A stretch of DNA of 64,000 nucleotides from Lymantria dispar (lineage: Eukaryota > Arthropoda > Insecta > Lepidoptera > Erebidae): NCBI GenBank assembly GCA_032191425.1, contig CM063460.1:1865001-1929000 (forward strand), read 5' to 3'. Under the pieces are notes generated by a model, which worked only from the letters and a program-made list of their open reading frames with translations, had not been told where the DNA came from and ran no database searches. A program made the translations under genes and the position numbers. Shown piece by piece: positions 22,310 through 33,471 of this stretch. How positions within the stretch are numbered: position 1 is the stretch's first letter; each line of letters begins with the position of its first letter.

Positions 22310-22682
22310 ATATCAAAAATTAATTTGTATGGTTATTACAATTATTAATGACCGAGCATGCAATTAGGGGCTTATTTCAGCCATTTTTGTATTCATGAAA
22401 CACGAAACTGTGATTGCTTTGAATACTTTTATTACTTTAATAAGGCCCTTGGAATATTTCTTATGCCTTAATTTATTTATGCTGTATGAACATCACGCAA
22501 ACGTTAATGGCTGGGCTATTGTGACACGAACACTGTATATTACAGCAGGAGGATATAGGAGTAGGAGGAGGTATATTACATAAGGATATCCTTACTAATA
22601 TTATAAATGCGAAAGTAAGTCTGTTTGTTTGTTACGCTTTCACGCTTAAACCACCGAACTGATTTCAAAAATTCTTTCACTG

Positions 22683-22884
22683 TGTGGGTGTCATAAAAGA
22701 TGATTATGGGATATAATATGCACATAAGATCTGTGCAAGAGAAGGAAAACTCGAAATGAAACCCTATAGCAACATGTCTGACCAGCATGGTATAGTAGGC
22801 CAAATTCCCTCCCATCATGGAGGAGGCCCGAGCCTAATAGTGTGACGTATGTGGGCTGTGATGATGATGATGATGATGATGATT
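22683..22884 (+). mobile_element. SINE-G copy with GAT tail
   Basis: Begins inside the core (GTGTCATAAAAGATGATTATGG) and ends in an uninterrupted (GAT)8-like tail at about 22859-22883. Confidence 0.8.
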
Positions 22885-23039
22885 AGATAATCCACACAAA
22901 TAGTTGATATTAAAAAAAAATGTTTTGCAGAGAAATACTCATCAGAGTTCAATATCTCGAAGCAAATATTGAAAATTTGAAATGGAAAGTTTTTTGCAAT
23001 ATCTTCGGCTTTAGATGGATGCATACCAGATATAAGGTG

Positions 23040-23465
23040 CCTACATAACCAAGCCTAGCTTTTTATATTCTTTTTTAAGTTATAAAAAATAATCGATCAA
23101 ATAATTATTAAAATAATGAAAATTTTTAAAAAGGGAAATATGATTTATTGAATTAAGCGAAATATTGCGCAAATCCATTATTATTTTAAAATGGAGGGAA
23201 GTAAGAGAGACCCGTCACTTTCCCACGATTAATCAATATACCGCACACTATAATGAAATGGAAGGAATATCGGATAGGATTAAGGTGGACTAGGAAATAA
23301 GAAAATCTTACTCTCACGTGATGAGCACCTTCCGAAGAACGTCAAGTTGCAATTTTTCGCAGAACTTCCAATATTTATTCGACACGTGTTTCGCCTCTAA
23401 ACAAGGCATCCTCAGAATGGCTCGGCTTCAAATGCGTCATTGAAGATATACATATTAAAAATATA
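23040..23465. repeat. Spacer with a segment shared with 45.7-45.9 kb
   Basis: 23190-23450 shares CGTCAAGTTGCAATTTTTCG, TTCGACACGTGTTTCGCC, CCTCAGAATGGCTCGGC and the CATTTCCTTCC/TCCTATC text with 45730-45930 in inverted order. No gene seen. Confidence 0.5.
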
Positions 23466-23602
23466 TGTATATAACATCTATGCAAGAGAAGGAAAACTCG
23501 AAATAAAATCCCATACCAGCGTAAATCAATTTCCTTCTTATTGTGGCGGGGGCAAGCCCAACAATGGAACGTTTATGAGCTGAGATGATGATGATGATGA
23601 AA
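23466..23602 (+). mobile_element. SINE-G 3' part
   Basis: ACATCTATGCAAGAGAAGGA to a (GAT)n run; head absent. Confidence 0.65.
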
Positions 23603-23669
23603 TATACCTAGTTACCACTTGCCTCCAGTTGAGCTGTTTGCTCTCCAACATTGGCCATCACTGAGAAAG

Positions 23670-24340
23670 TCACCATAATGCTGCTCTTATCCCAAGTTCT
23701 TGAAGTCGACTCAATATGTATTTATTTTTTATATTTATTGAAAAACTTTTGGCAATAATTTTAGAAACGGCCGCCGTCCTGACATCAATCTTTGCAAATA
23801 TAATTATTGACCAGACAACATGAGATATTGTTAGTCTAGGTCAGCGGTGAGCAAACTTTTTTAATGGCGGGCCACAAAGTTAAAGAAATTCTAGAAGAGG
23901 GCCAGTTATAGAAAAAATACATTTTGTATTAAAGCTTTTTATAAACAAAATACCTTTTACTTTTACTGTTAGGCATGTGAAACATATGGAATTGTTTGAC
24001 ATATTAGTTTAGCTTCACCGATAGGTGAATTGAATGGAATTTTTCCAATAAATAAACTACCTGTGACAGATTGCTGAGAGAATTATAATTATGGCAAGTT
24101 AATTATGAGATAATGAAAGCTTTTCAATTATAAACAGATTTTATTTTTCGCGGCAAAATGCTGACTAGAATATATAGGATGGATGGACTCTCGACGGGCC
24201 GGATTAAATACCTTCGAGGGCCGGAGTTGGCCCGCGGGCCGTACTTTGCCCATCACTGGTCTAAGTCGATGCCTCTTAATCGCCTTTACGATAACCACGA
24301 GCAATATAAGCGTTAGTATTATTAATAACCGGCACCACAA
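23670..24340 (-). mobile_element. SINE-G2 copy split by hAT-b
   Basis: The tail side (CTTATCCCAAGTTCTTGAAG, TTTTGGCAATAATTTTAGAAA, GGCCGCC) is left of 23842. The head side (CTAAGTCGATGCCTCTTAATC, ACCACGAGCAA, GGCACCACA) is right of 24258. Confidence 0.7.
23842..24258. mobile_element. hAT-b MITE
   Basis: Ends CAGCGGTGAGCAAACTTTTT and TACTTTGCCCATCACTG are inverted repeats of the CAGNGGTG type. Flanks GTCTAGGT (23834-23841) and GTCTAAGT (24259-24266) form an 8-bp duplication with one mismatch. Length 417 bp, no transposase. Confidence 0.85.
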
Positions 24341-24369
24341 AGTAAGAATAGACATTATTATAAATAAAT

Positions 24370-24580
24370 AAGCTCATATACCCACGTCCCACTGCTGGGC
24401 TCGAGCCTTCTCGATAAGAGTGAAATTGACCAACTATACTACGACGATCAGACGTGTTGGTATAGGATTTTGTTTCGAGTTTTCCTTCTATTGCATAGAT
24501 AATATGTGCGTGTTATATCCTTTGGTCGTCTTTTACGACATCCACGGCCAAGATATGGGGTGGTAAATTGTATTCTTACA
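24370..24580 (-). mobile_element. SINE-G copy
   Basis: AGCTCATATACCCACGTCCC through GGTCGTCTTTTACGACATCC to CTTACACGG. Confidence 0.75.
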
Positions 24581-24606
24581 CGGTAAAAACGTCCCTAAAA
24601 GGAAAA

Positions 24607-24801
24607 TCGTACCAATATTATAAACGCGAAAGTCTATATGTGAGGATGTTTGTTGCTCTTTCACGTAAAACTATTGAATGAATATTGATGCAACTTCACA
24701 ATAACATAGCTTACATATCAGAATAACACATAGGCTATAATTTATCTCGATATTCCCACGGGAAGGGGAACTATGCGGATAAAACCGCAGGGCGCTGCTA
24801 G
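24607..24801 (+). mobile_element. Short Helitron
   Basis: Starts A|TCGTACCAATATTATAAACG and ends GGCGCTGCTAG|T, with CTCGATATTCCCACGGG before the end. 195 bp. Confidence 0.75.
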
Positions 24802-24802
24802 T

Positions 24803-25195
24803 ACGAAAGAAAATCATTTGCAGCCAACTCTTTTCATTGCGACAAATTCTCGTTTCCAATAATTAGACGCTATATGGCATATAAAGAAAACGAAGGTATA
24901 ATTTCATTGTAAATGAATTATGTTATAAAGTATGTACGAGTCAAAGGTAGACTATGTCTGGCGCCGTGCCACCCTGGTGTTCCGCCCCACATCGATCGAT
25001 CCAATGGAAATGTCGTGACTGTTAACGAGTTTGTGCTAAAGGCTTTCGTCGTTTTTCTTTTTATTTCAACGTTTTACCAGCTAACTATTGAAGTAATTTA
25101 ATTTATAAATACAATTTCGCTAACTTACTTTGGGGGTCTTACCAGGGGAGGAAATATGTAGGTATTAGATTAATTATTATTGTAAATAAAACTAC
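24803..25195. other. Unassigned spacer
   Basis: No supported gene or repeat. One small open frame at 24913-25101 has no recognisable motif. Confidence 0.4.
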
Positions 25196-25196
25196 T

Positions 25197-25455
25197 TTTA
25201 CGGATTATATCGCGTTCGTATTTGATTTATGATTGCCCGGCGTTTCGAATACTTTACAGCATTCATGGTCACGGGCAGACTAAGATCTAAGGGCGGAATA
25301 TAAGGGCGAATATAAGATATAATGGCGGATCTAAATGGCGGAATAAGAACTTCTTAGTCCGCCCGTGACCATGAATGCTGTAAAGTATTCGAAACGTCAG
25401 GCAATCATAAATCAAATACAAACGCGATATGATCCGTAAAAGTAGTTTTATTTAT
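25197..25455. repeat. PLE-IR repeat, best preserved palindrome
   Basis: Arms of roughly 90-100 bp run inward from AAACTACTTTTACGGATTAT and ATGATCCGTAAAAGTAGTTTT. Both contain ATTCATGGTCACGGGC or its complement and the TTTCGAATACTTTACAGCAT words. The centre is a short AT-rich part with GGCGGA repeats. Confidence 0.8.
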
Positions 25456-25564
25456 AATGTGTAGTGCTCACGTAAACATCAGATATCATTAATTATTATT
25501 ATTTATTTATTTAAACTTCTGCACCAAAAAAAATAGAAGGCGAATTTAATGTCTTAGGCATCTT

Positions 25565-26120
25565 TTACCAGTCGACCTAGGGTGGAGCAAACATAATTTA
25601 CCGTGTCAGTGTCATAGGTTCGAATCCCATACAGGACAACGCTTTATGCGATTCACATATTGTTGTTCTGGATTAGGATGTAAATTGATGTAGTTAATTA
25701 TATGTTTTTTTTTTTTGGGTGTGTTGCGGTCGACGCACTCCTCGCACCACTCCGTCCGGGGCGACAGAGGGGCGTGAGCACGCACACCTACAACCCACCC
25801 ACGATGCAGCACCGGAGCAGGGTAACTTGACGTCAGTGGTCGGCCGACGGAATACCCCCTATTTGGGGTACCCTCCCATCGACCGACGCCATCGGGGAGG
25901 ACGTCGGTCTTTCCTCACGCGGTCGGCCTCTCGGCGGGTGACGGACTAATTCACCGGTCACGTCACCCGCGGCCTCAGCTAGGGCGGCATGAGGTGCAGG
26001 TATTCGCGTCTACACCGCCCCAGTCGCCGGCGGCGGATCGCCTCATTGAGGCTGCGCTCCTCGCACAGGCGATCCGAGTTAATTATATGTATGTAAAATC
26101 CTCCGCAACATAAAGATTAT
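25565..26120 (+). mobile_element. tRNA-type SINE split by an R1 tail
   Basis: B-box-like GGTTCGAATCC at 25617-25627 and CATATTGTTGTTCTGGATTA follow the SINE at 27055. After the R1 insertion it continues with TATGTAAAATCCTCCGCAAC. Confidence 0.65.
25708..26071 (-). mobile_element. R1 tail insertion, long copy
   Basis: Poly-T, then the reversed GC-rich block reaching back to GCGGATCGCCTCATTGAGGC, which is part of the reverse transcriptase C-terminus. AGTTAATTATATGT flanks both sides as a 14-bp target duplication. Confidence 0.8.
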
Positions 26121-26164
26121 TTCCAAAGTGCAACGTGCAGGGTGTAATTTAAAAAAAATCGCCG

Positions 26165-26372
26165 CACCCTCTCTTGCCCATGGGTGCCGTCAAAGACGAC
26201 TAAGGTATACCACACCACCTACCATACATAATACCTTAGTCGGCTTTTACGACACCCACGGTTTGTCTTCTCTTGCATAGATGTTAATCGCATATAGTAT
26301 CCCTTATATTTTAGGACACCCACGAACAGTAAATGACGTGGAGAATTGTATTGTTATTCCTATACCACAATG
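26165..26372. repeat. Two SINE-G pieces head to head
   Basis: A plus piece (CTCTTGCCCATGGGTGCCG ... GACGACTAAGGTAT) meets a minus piece (ATACCTTAGTCGGCTTTTAC ... CCACAATG), giving a 12-bp inverted repeat at the join. Confidence 0.6.
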
Positions 26373-26384
26373 AATAATAATTAC

Positions 26385-26800
26385 TAGTGATCGCCGTGTG
26401 GTCGAAATTCGGCCATAATTCATTTAAATTAATCTTTCTGCTACACAATTTTTTTTTAATTTTATTTATGTATACATAATTGTAAATTGAGCAAGCTGTA
26501 TTTCACTAATCTGGGGGCACGGCAGTGCCCCCGCCAAGTCGAGCAAAAAATAAGTCGGGCAAAACGCAACACTGCCGTAACATACTTTTCTCGAAGCCAT
26601 TCAGGCCATTTTCGACCCCCTATAACTTCGTTGTTAATAAAGCTAGAAACCTGAATTTTTAGTAACCTAGCAGGCATTGTATACACGTTGTGTATTTCAA
26701 ATTTCATTCAATTTGAACCAATACTTTAAGAATTATAACTAGTCAAAATTTCGTAATTTTGTCACTCACTGACTGACTGACCGATCATTAATATTAAAGT
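26385..26800. repeat. Repeat with GGGGGCACGGCAGTGCCCCC hairpin
   Basis: Starts in GATCGCCGTGTGGTCGAAAT, and TTGTAAATTGAGCAAGCTG is shared with 59630 and 60060. The GC hairpin at 26513-26532 and the GACTGACTGACCGATCATT end look like a DNA-transposon or Helitron relative. Ends not fixed. Confidence 0.5.
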
Positions 26801-27054
26801 GGCACTTCTAGTAGATATAGACGCTTCAAATTTAGAACGCAATTTGTGTTTAGTGTATAAATGAAGGAAAAATTATGAAACATAATTTTCATCCAGTTTC
26901 CGAGATACACTAACTGCATTAATAATTTTGTAAACTCATATAAATATATAGGATTACAAAGTTACATTTGCAGTTAATGAAATGTAACTTTGTTAAAAAT
27001 AAGAATACATTTGTCGCCATCATTGCTTCTCTATGGGAATCGTAACAACCCGCT

Positions 27055-27500
27055 AAAGACTGCGCAGATGACGTAGTGGTTAAGATACCAACGTACCGTG
27101 CTAGTGTCGCGGGTTCGAATCCCATGCAAGACAACACCTTGTACGATCCACAAATTGTTGTTTTGAGTCTGAATGTAATTTGTATCGGTTAATTATATGT
27201 TCTTTCCGTATGGTGACGAGTAAGAATACAATTCACCACTCTCTATTTTGCCCGTGGATATCGTATAAGACGACTATGGCATATAATATGCACATACCAT
27301 CTGTGCAAGAGAAGGAAAACTAGAAATGAAACTCTATATCAACATGTCTGACCAGCATGGTATAGTGAATCAAATTCCATCCCAGTGTGGAGGACGCCCG
27401 AGCCCAATAGTGGGACATATGAGGGCTGCGATGATGCGATAATGCATTATATGTTTGTAAAGTCCCCCACAAGATAAGGATTATTATTCCCTTAGTACAA
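27055..27500 (+). mobile_element. tRNA-derived SINE split by SINE-G
   Basis: A-box-like GACGTAGTGGTTAAGAT (about 27069-27086) and a perfect B box GGTTCGAATCC (27112-27122), then ACAAATTGTTGTTTTGAGTC. After the inserted SINE-G it resumes TATATGTTTGTAAAGTCC and CAAGATAAGGATTATT. This is a SINE, not a working tRNA gene: no cloverleaf closes around the boxes. Confidence 0.75.
27203..27437 (+). mobile_element. SINE-G copy inside the tRNA-type SINE
   Basis: CCGTATGGTGACGAGTAAGA to GGGCTGCGATGATGCGAT, with TTATATGTT on both sides. Confidence 0.8.
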
Positions 27501-27514
27501 GGCGTTGTCATTTA

Positions 27515-28005
27515 AAAAAAAGATTCAACAGGAAGGAGAGTGGGCAGCAGCTCTCGTCGGGGAAATGTATGATATCTCACTGCGAAACCAACCCGCCTAC
27601 TAAACGTGGCGATTACGTCATTATTCTTCATAAGGCGAAGAAAAATAAGCTCTAGTCATGGCAGCTCTGTTACCCTGGAGCGTCATTGGATGCATGTGCC
27701 AAACACACCTCACAAGTAATACATATTATATTAAATTGTACTAAACATAGTGCGATTGCCAAGTCATTCTGTTTATTTAAAACATAAAAGATCTTTAATA
27801 TTGATATAGTCACTATAAGAAGTTGTTAGGTTAGCTATTTACGTAATAACTTAAGAAGAAAAGTCCCTTAAGCAGGGACTGAATGAGTTAACCGACTTGG
27901 TGTAACATGGATATCACAAATTTTTATGGAAGAAGAACTCAGTTGCGAGGCTTGGCTTTTTTTTACAAGTCTTGTTTTTGATGGTATAATTAATATATAA
28001 ATACA
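27515..28005. other. Spacer with an RTE tail scrap
   Basis: 27535-27640 has GTGGGCAGCAGCTCTC and AACGTGGCGATTACGTCATT, as at 19.6 kb. The rest is unassigned. Confidence 0.4.
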
Positions 28006-28011
28006 AATATC

Positions 28012-28381
28012 TATTAGACATTGTCATCATAATTATGATTATTTGACATTCAGTTCGACCAGAGATTTTAATCGTAAACAAAAGTGTATAAACGTTGGTG
28101 TGCGTGTGTGTGTAGCGATTACATAGTAGTGTGCGTAATGCTTTTTTATCGAATTTTATGTATTTCTAATCCATTATTATATGAAATTTCAGTTTTATGC
28201 ATTTCTCCTTAATATATACTTCAACGTTGCTAAATTTCATACTAGTCCATTCACGTAATTTTCTTAAAAAGGAGTACAAAGTTTTTGCTTCACGTATTAA
28301 TATATTAGATAATAGAAATATTATTTTTATTATGAAGATGAACCTTAATAAAGCTTACCCATTCCCTCCAAATTATAAATG
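28012..28381 (-). repeat. GTGAAGCAAAAAC repeat, copy 1
   Basis: Reversed relative of 58440-58800 and 59740-60050: shared words include TACAAAGTTTTTGCTTCACG, AATTTCAGTTTTATGCA, CTAATCCATTATTATATG and GTAGCGATT. Confidence 0.6.
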
Positions 28382-28568
28382 ACATTCATAATTCCTCTCG
28401 CTTTGCGTAAATAACGCTGATTTTCATAGCATTAAGCGGATTATCTACTGAGTTATGATGTCAAATAAATATGGCTGAAATAATGAAATAAGTTTGTGTC
28501 ATAAATTTTAAGTATTCACAACCCTTTTAGCAAGATATAATTATACAAATGGTGTAGTAGTCTTCCTC

Positions 28569-28912
28569 GTCGTCGTTCGTCTCGGTTCATACAAGTCCCA
28601 CTGCTGGGCTCGGTCCACAATAGGAGGGCGTTTGACCTATTATACCGTGCTGGTCAGAAATGTTGATACAGGGTTTTATTTCAGAGTTTGCCGTCTCTTG
28701 CAGACGTTATATGTACATAATATCCCTTAATTGTTTTTACGACACCCTTGACATACCGTGCTGGTGAGATACGTTGGTATAGAGTTTTATTTCGAGTTTT
28801 CCTTCTCTTGCATAGGTGTTATATGTAGTGTATATCCCTTAGCCGACTTTTACGACATCCACGGCCAAGATCGAGAGTGGTGAATTGTATTCTTACTCTG
28901 TCACCACACGGA
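28569..28912 (-). mobile_element. SINE-G copy with partial internal duplication
   Basis: The segment ACCGTGCTGGT ... TACGACACCC occurs twice in tandem (about 28644-28748 and 28756-28863); ends at GTCACCACACGGA. Confidence 0.7.
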
Positions 28913-29149
28913 AAGTCGTTAAACACGTAGTGGTCATAGTATGAATACCCATAGTACCCGCCGACTGTCATGGGTTCCATTCCCAGGCATAACAAACATC
29001 TTCGAACCATACATACATTTTGCGATCGCGGACCCATTTGCCTATTGTACTGACTATGGCATTATACCCCTTCATCGCGAAGACTATGTCGAACAGTTGA
29101 CATGGATAGGGTAATTAAAAAAATTACCTGGAGTGAGTCTATCCCTTCC

Positions 29150-29235
29150 CTTCAAGATCGTTGTGATGGCTGCTCTAATAGTTAATAAGTGATAGAGTGC
29201 TGCTTGTAGGATCTAGTTAAGCCATATTATTTTAC
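29150..29235 (+). repeat. CCGG-family 5' fragment
   Basis: TGATGGCTGCTCTAATAGTTAA and GTAGGATCTAGTTAAGCCAT match the start of the copy at 40288. Confidence 0.5.
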
Positions 29236-29261
29236 ACCGTATTTGAGAATTATATTACTTT

Positions 29262-30101
29262 CCACGAGGTGACTGAGTAAGAATATAATTCATCACCCAC
29301 TTTCTTTACCATCATCATCATCATTGCAGCCCACATCCGTTTTTTTTTTTGTTGCCAACGGTGGCAAACGAGCAAGCAGCACACCTGATGGTAAGTAAAT
29401 GGGCACAGCCAGGCTGTTGCCTACCGTGAAGAAAATACTCTTCTTTAACCTCGTTTTAAGAAGGACATGTCATAGCGCTCGGGAAACACAGCAGCAGGTA
29501 GTTCATTCCAGAGCTTACACGAAGTGGGAGAAATGATCGCTGGAAACGTACAGTTGAAGACCATAACGTTTCCAGGTGAAATGGATGAACCCTGCTACGA
29601 TGTCGAGTGGTACGTTGGTAGAATGGTGACGGTGGTACCAAGTCAAACAGTTCCTTGGAGCACTCCCCGTGAAAGAGTCGGTAGAGTACACAGAGTGACC
29701 CAAAGTCTCTCCGCCGCTCCAGCGGCTCCAATCTGTCCGTAAGATTGGGATAACCAACGATTCGAACAGCCCGTCTTTGCAGGGAGTCAAGTGGGTCTAG
29801 CTGATATTTGGGCGCACCTGCCCAGAGATGTGAGCAGTACTCCACATGAGGACGGATTTGTGTTTTGTATAGCACAAGACGCTGTCTCGGTGTGAAGTAC
29901 CGCCTGGCTTTGTTCAGGACGCCTAATTTTTGCTTGCCAATTTGGCTTTGTCCTCCAAATGACTCCCAAACTGGACTTTGCTCGACGTCCCACTGTTGGG
30001 CTCGAGCCTCCTCCACAACGAGAGGGAATTCAACCTACTATATCGTGCTGGTCAGACATGTTGGTATAGGGATTCATTTCAAGTTTTCCTTCTCTTTGCC
30101 A
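29262..30101 (-). mobile_element. SINE-G copy split by a CR1-like LINE
   Basis: The tail ATCATCATCATCATTGCAGCCCAC ends at 29339; the body resumes at about 29982 with CGTCCCACTGTTGGGCTCG and runs to CCTTCTCTTTGCC. A plus-strand head scrap (GAGGTGACTGAGTAAGA) lies at 29264-29310. Confidence 0.7.
29340..29981 (-). pseudogene. CR1-like LINE 3' end with reverse transcriptase C-terminus
   Basis: The minus strand encodes LGVLNKARRYFTPRQRLVLY, QIRPHVEYCSHLWAGA, LDSLQRRAVRIVG and FHGECSKELF, the thumb and C-terminal region of CR1/Jockey-group reverse transcriptases. A frame change near the end leads into a tail with CGGTAGGCAACAGCCTGG, CTTACCATCAGGTG and a polyA run (poly-T on plus at 29340). It is 5' truncated. 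The last 100 bases resemble the SINE-L tail. Confidence 0.8.
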
Positions 30102-30297
30102 TAGGTGTCATAAAAGATGACTAAGGGATATAATATGCCTGAAACATCTATGCAAGAGAAATAAAACTTGAAACAAAACCCTATGCCAACAAGTCTGACC
30201 AGCGTGGAATAGTAGATCAATTTCCCTCCCATAATTGAAAAGGCCCGAGCCCAACAGTGCCGCGTATATTGGCTAAGATGATAATGATGATTATATT
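30102..30297 (+). mobile_element. SINE-G 3' part, head to head with its neighbour
   Basis: GTGTCATAAAAGATGACTAAG to GATGATAATGATGA. Confidence 0.7.
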
Positions 30298-30523
30298 CTT
30301 CTTCTAAAGGCAACATATTAAAATTAATCTATACAATTAAATAAAATTTAAATGTCTCTTTGTAATATCGAAATTGTAGGTTTATTTTCATGCTCCCGCG
30401 GCTATTTGTGCGATACATATCGCTGGTTTGCGAGAATATAGACGTAACTCAAAATTATGTCAAATTGAATATTGTATGCTAAATATCAAATTGAATATTA
30501 TTATTTATTTTTGATATCTAAAA

Positions 30524-31199
30524 TCCTTGATATTTTATCATGAACCGAGAAATTTTCTATTAATCAGTATAGTCACCCTCAATAAATCATTTAAATATTA
30601 TGGTATGTATCTGTATATATAAAAGAAAATCGAGTTAGTTACACTATTTATAACTCAAGAACGGCTGTAGCGATTTGGCTGAAAATTGGTGGGGAAGTAG
30701 CTTAGACCCAGGAGACGGACATAGGATACTTTTTATCCCGTTCGATCGCGTTCCCGTGTGATGTGGCATAAAACGTGAAAGAAATATATACAAGTCACTA
30801 TGAAATGTGGTATAACAAAAACGCATTTGATATGTAATAACAAAACGCAAATGACAGCTAAACGTAATTTTGTCTATGGTTAAGTATGGTTGAAAATTTA
30901 ATAATTATAATTTTATCAGAAATCAATAATCCGTAATTTGTATTATCTTTTAACCATTATTACCAATGCTACGAAAAAGACGATTGAATCTCTCCCGACA
31001 AAACCATTACGGTTTCATTACAGGTGCTTCCATTAGGGACTATGTTTTCGGCAATCTAGAAAATATATTTATGAGAAAAAATATGGCGATACTAAGTTCG
31101 CCGGGTCAACTAGTCCTTGATATTTTATCGTGAACAGAGAAATTTTCCTTTAATCAGTACAGTCACACCCTCCATAAATCATTTACCTTTATAGTATCC
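30524..31199. repeat. 85-bp direct repeats flanking a Helitron
   Basis: TCCTTGATATTTTATC starts both 30524-30608 and 31114-31199, and the two stay similar through GAGAAATTTTC and AATAAATCATTTA. The first copy stops at the Helitron 5' end and the second starts at its 3' end. Confidence 0.8.
30610..31113 (+). mobile_element. Helitron, 0.5 kb
   Basis: A|TCTGTATATATAAAAGAAAATC at the start and CGCCGGGTCAACTAG|T at the end. Internal AACTCAAGAACGGCTGTAGC. Non-autonomous. Confidence 0.75.
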
Positions 31200-32030
31200 A
31201 TTAAAACATCTATAGAAAAAATTTAAAATGCCCTTCTCTACAATCAGTAATTTTTATTTGCATCGCTATTCTCTAAAACCAGCGAATGCCTAAAAGCCAG
31301 TTTAAAAAAGATTTTGTTTATCTGTTTATGTGTTTGTACCGAACTGTTTTGCGAACGGAGGAAATACAGTTATATTTATGTAAATTTCTGTTATAACACC
31401 ATTTATACCTATAAATTAATTTATGCAAAAAAGACCCATAGAGTTTTAAACATATATTGTTATTTATAGTGGTCTAATGGTGTAGCCATCTTGGAATGAG
31501 GCGTATAGTGGGAACAATGACAATGAAGGTTATACACTTCGAAGGGTCCAACTACCTGCTAAGGAGCCAAGGGTGATCTGAAATTATAGAGATTGGTTCC
31601 GCTCGGTGATATAGTCGAATAAGTAAAACTTTTATAGGAAAGTTTGGATAGTGAATAAAAACATGTAAATCGTCATTGATACGGTCACGTAACACTATCT
31701 ATGCCGGTAGATATCAAAACCAGATAAATATAAAAAGTTTTAATTTAAGATCGAACAATTAATTGAATATTCAAAAACTGTTTTATTCTTACTTTTAAAT
31801 TTTCACTTCTATCGGCAGCTACTACTTTTTTTAATATCTGTTCAATAAATGTTATCAATAAAAAGTTTGTTATCGCCTAAGGTGACAAAGAAGCTCATCT
31901 GATCGTAATTGGCAACTTGCGCTCATTGAATTCTGTAATATCAGGGATACAGTGAAATGACTGACCAAAAAAAAAAACTAGTACATGTATTAATTTATAC
32001 GCAATAAATGAAACTTTTGTAGACTCCGCG
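31200..32030. other. Unassigned spacer
   Basis: AT-rich; no supported gene, repeat end or RNA. Confidence 0.4.
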
Positions 32031-32031
32031 C

Positions 32032-32290
32032 ACCACTCCGTCCGGGGCGTCAGAGGGGCGTAAGCACGCACACCCGTATCTCACCCGTGACACGCCGCCT
32101 TCATCGTTGGACCGACCACTGGAGCAGGGTGACTTGTCATCAGTGATCGGTCCGACGGAATACCCCCTGAGAGGAGTACCCTCTCCTCGACCGACGTCCG
32201 CCCTCTTCAGGGAGGACGTCGGTCTATCCTCGCGTGGTCAGCCCCTCGACGGGTGATGGACTAATTGCCCGGTCCAGTCACCCGACAAAG
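32032..32290 (-). mobile_element. R1 tail, without poly-T
   Basis: CCGCGCACCACTCCGTCCGG through GTTGGACCGACCACTGGAGC to GTCCAGTCACCCG. The 3' polyA is lost. Confidence 0.7.
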
Positions 32291-32689
32291 TGCAATCCTG
32301 AAAAAATACTGCATCAAATAATCGGTAGCATCCTCTACGCAGGGTTTGCTACAAAATGAAGCTGTAGGATAGCGTAGCAGCCGTAACAGTAGTCCGTTTC
32401 TGTTTTGTCACTCATATAAGGGGATAATGCCATAATCGCCACGCTTAGCAAGCGGGCTTGCGATCGCAATGAAGTATTATAAGTTTCTCAGGAGAGAAAT
32501 GTTGTTCGCTCTACTAGTAAACCCTTATCTAATATGTCGAATTTGAAATACTACACTTAGTAATACGCTAATAACTACTATACTCGACACCGACACGGCA
32601 TAGCGCAAGGTCAGCAAAGACAATAATGGAGAATTCTTTTGTCCAACATTGGGATGTTTAAGCCCAGAAAGGAATTATAATATACTAGC

Positions 32690-32818
32690 TGACCCAACAG
32701 ACGTTGTTCTGTTGTCCAATTGTGAATCTAAACCATTCTCTAATCCCCTTCAATACACACAAACAATTTCATCAACATTGGTTCAGCCGTTTAGGAGGAG
32801 TTCAGTGACATATAGTTT
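32690..32818 (-). mobile_element. Helitron-type fragment
   Basis: ACTAGCTGACCCAACAGACG at the left is a reversed Helitron end. TTCAGCCGTTTAGGAGGAG matches 22240-22280. Confidence 0.5.
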
Positions 32819-33157
32819 AGGAGTGGTAGGACCACACTGTCGACAGTTATCTGTCTACAGCCGCAGGCCGGTCCGTCCGGGGCAGTACCATGCTCTCGCA
32901 GAAAATCGACGTCTGAGTAGTAGCAATTTGTTACTACGCTTCGTTCGGTGAGCGAGAGAGCCGGAAGCCCAACTTTCTGAGGGTGATTGCGTGTGGAGGG
33001 TTTTGGTGGTGTCCTTGGTATCACCGAGCCTCAATGCACGCATTCACACTCCCTTCGCTTTCTTCGCGGTAGGCAACGGCCTTGTAAAGGTCCATGAGCG
33101 GCAGCAACTCTTACCATCAGGTGTACTGTTTGCTCGTTTGCCACCGTTTGCAATAAA

Positions 33158-33190
<33 letters not shown>
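32815..33190 (+). mobile_element. SINE-L copy, full length
   Basis: Head TAGGAGTGGTAGGACCACAC, body with AAAATCGACGTCTGAGTAG and CTTTCTGAGGGTG, LINE-like tail CGCGGTAGGCAACGGCC ... CTTACCATCAGGTGTACTG ... TTTGCCACCGTTTGCAATAA, then polyA. Confidence 0.8.
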
Positions 33191-33228
33191 ACGTACACAA
33201 GAAATTTATATATAAACATATATTAATG

Positions 33229-33470
33229 TGTTTCCCGTGTAGTGACGTAGTAAGAATACAATTCACCACTCCCCTTTCTTGCCCGTGGGTATCGTTGAAG
33301 ACGACTAAGGGATATAATATGTATATAACATCTATGCAAGAAAAGGAAAACTCGATATAAAACCCTATACCAACACGTCTAACCAGTTCGCTATAGTAGG
33401 TCAAATTCCCTGTCATTGTGGTAGGGACTCAAGCCTAGCAGTGGGATATATATGAGTAGAAATAAGATGA
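33229..33470 (+). mobile_element. SINE-G copy
   Basis: CCCGTGTAGTGACGTAGTAAG to the AGAAATAAGATGAAT end. Confidence 0.8.
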
Positions 33471-33471
33471 A

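Noticed and set aside
27069..27122. A true tRNA gene
   Set aside because: A and B boxes are present, but no acceptor or anticodon stem pairs around them and the sequence continues as a SINE.
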